Source: Semisulcospira habei (lineage: Eukaryota > Mollusca > Gastropoda > Semisulcospiridae). From it: a stretch of DNA of 64,000 nt. The DNA is taken from the NCBI GenBank assembly GCA_036245525.1, contig BTPG01000005.1, positions 1,133,934 to 1,197,933 of the forward strand, given 5' to 3'. This document shows positions 62,860 to 64,000 of this stretch, one piece after another. A program made the position numbers and the translations under genes. The stretch's first letter is position 1. The number at the start of each line of letters is the position of its first letter. Under the pieces are notes generated by a model, which was not told where the DNA came from, ran no database searches, and worked only from the letters and a program-made list of their open reading frames with translations.

Positions 62860-63257
62860 TAACGACACCCAAAGGGTTAACCGGGGCTATATAGCCTGCC
62901 GCATGTCCCTTTGGCGATACCCAAAGGGTTAATAGTTCTCAATGCCTCCTTCTCAAAATGTAATGTTCACACTTGGTGTATCGTACAAGGATACTAGACA
63001 AGAACGGTTTTTACTACTCAGGTTTAATTGCCGTACACAATATTCGATTCCCCCCCCCCCCCCCCCCCCCCCGGGGCTCTTCTACTCCTGAGTACGCAGG
63101 AGATTCACGTTCCATTGACCTGCAACCAGACGGGCAGTACGTGTGCCCATTCACGTGTGTTACGAAAAGAAGCGTACAAATGCTTTGGTTGAGGCAAGGA
63201 CAAAATTGAAAATCCCTTGTCTGGGCATGAATTTTAGCAAATCAAAGCCCGTCCCGG

Positions 63258-63469
63258 AGAACCCTTTCAGCCCCAACGTCCCATTTCTCACATTTTGGAG
63301 GTGTTGCCTAACGACTAGTTGCAGGAGATGGCTTGACCATGATAATTCAAGGGTAGTGCCAGATGAGCTTGGCGCCTCACAGTGTAGGCGCCAAGCTAAT
63401 CTCGCACTACCCTTGAATTATCATGGTCAAGCCATCTCCTGTGTAGAGATCCGGGGCTTAAAGGGTTAA
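63258..63469. mobile_element. Palindrome family A
   Basis: AACCCTTTCAGCCCCAACG ... GGGGCTTAAAGGGTTAA, hairpin 63333-63430. Confidence 0.82.
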
Positions 63470-63618
63470 ACCTGAGTGAGCTCGACTCGGTGCTACGATC
63501 AGGTGAAATTGCGACCAAAGGTGACAGCCAAGCCTGTAAAGAAGAAACGATGGTTACGACACAATATTAATATTTCAAAACAGCCGCACGAACAAATTCA
63601 CAATAAGGGTGTTACAGG

Positions 63619-63735
63619 AATTTTCTTTAGTGGTTGAACGAGTCAACTAAAGGTATCTCTTTAGTGGTTGAACGAGTCAACTAAAGGTATCTCTTTAGTG
63701 CTTGAACGTGTCAACTAAAAGTATCTCTTTGGAAA
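63619..63735. repeat. 34-bp tandem repeat, three copies, each self-palindromic
   Basis: Unit TCTCTTTAGTGGTTGAACGA plus GTCAACTAAAGGTA; CTTTAGT and ACTAAAG pair within each unit. Confidence 0.88.
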
Positions 63736-63748
63736 AAGAAAAAGGGTA

Positions 63749-63973
63749 TTAACCCCCTTCACTGCCGAGAAAATGGAGCACGGTCCCAACCTCAAGAGGC
63801 GTAGATGCTCGTGAGCCCCCCGCACTGAGTCGCGGGAGCTCATGAGGATCTATGTCTCTTGGTGAGACCGCTTAGTGTCCATGTTTCCTGCACACTTGTG
63901 ACTTTTGGGTTATTGAATGAACACAGACTTTGAATGAGGAAAATATTCTTCCAGTGGCAGCGAGTGGGGTTAG
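63749..63973. mobile_element. Palindrome family B
   Basis: TTAACCCCCTTCACTGCCG ... GGCAGCGAGTGGGGTTAG; hairpin 63793-63862. Confidence 0.82.
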
Positions 63974-64000
63974 CCCGAAATAATAATAATTAATTTGCGT

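Overview
This is a gene-poor, repeat-saturated stretch of animal nuclear genome. The only convincing host gene is split by seven GT-AG introns, and the rest is tRNA-derived SINEs, non-LTR retrotransposons, DNA transposons, palindromic MITEs, minisatellites and microsatellites. There are no operons, ribosome-binding sites or bacterial genes. Repeat style (tRNA-headed SINEs, several endonuclease/RT LINEs, repeat tails ending in AGCGCTATATAA plus ATT runs) points to a marine invertebrate, most likely a mollusc, perhaps a gastropod. That placement is an inference.

Host gene: positions 46588-56438 (+) encode a complete lysosomal aspartylglucosaminidase (AGA) of 342 residues in eight coding exons. 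The autocatalytic Asp204-Thr205 site and the substrate-binding residues are intact. An M-box/CLEAR-like motif lies 7 bases upstream of the chosen start codon. Its introns are full of palindromic MITEs, a 29-copy minisatellite, a LINE fragment and a possible piggyBac remnant.

Layout. 1-9.6 kb: a Harbinger-like MITE, microsatellites, TTAA-bounded palindromes and one orphan candidate exon. 9.64-17.06 kb: a 7.4-kb DNA transposon with ~390-bp inverted repeats, TTAA flanks and a decayed multi-exon gene on the minus strand (Kolobok-like). 17.2-20.5 kb: a LINE on the minus strand broken by frameshifts. 21.5-22.1 kb: an old ~168-bp tandem repeat. 22.8-24.6 kb: a broken orphan ORF with PIN-like motifs. 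24.67-28.69 kb: an 11-bp-TSD-bounded LINE that begins with a tRNA-like Pol III promoter. 30.5-37.7 kb: an inverted duplication with a 36-bp minisatellite, a 37-bp array, a 25-bp array inside a palindromic MITE, and long poly-C/G and GT tracts. 38-40.1 kb: two LINE fragments. 41-46 kb: more palindromes and a SINE. 46.6-56.4 kb: AGA. 57-64 kb: three Harbinger-like MITEs, a truncated LINE copy and more palindromes.

The most unusual theme is the density of perfect or near-perfect palindromes. About 45 copies of two TTAA-bounded families occur here, and the two arms of each hairpin carry matching subfamily changes. Several copies have extra tandem copies of only one arm, and every long minisatellite in the window lies in or within a few hundred bases of such a palindrome.
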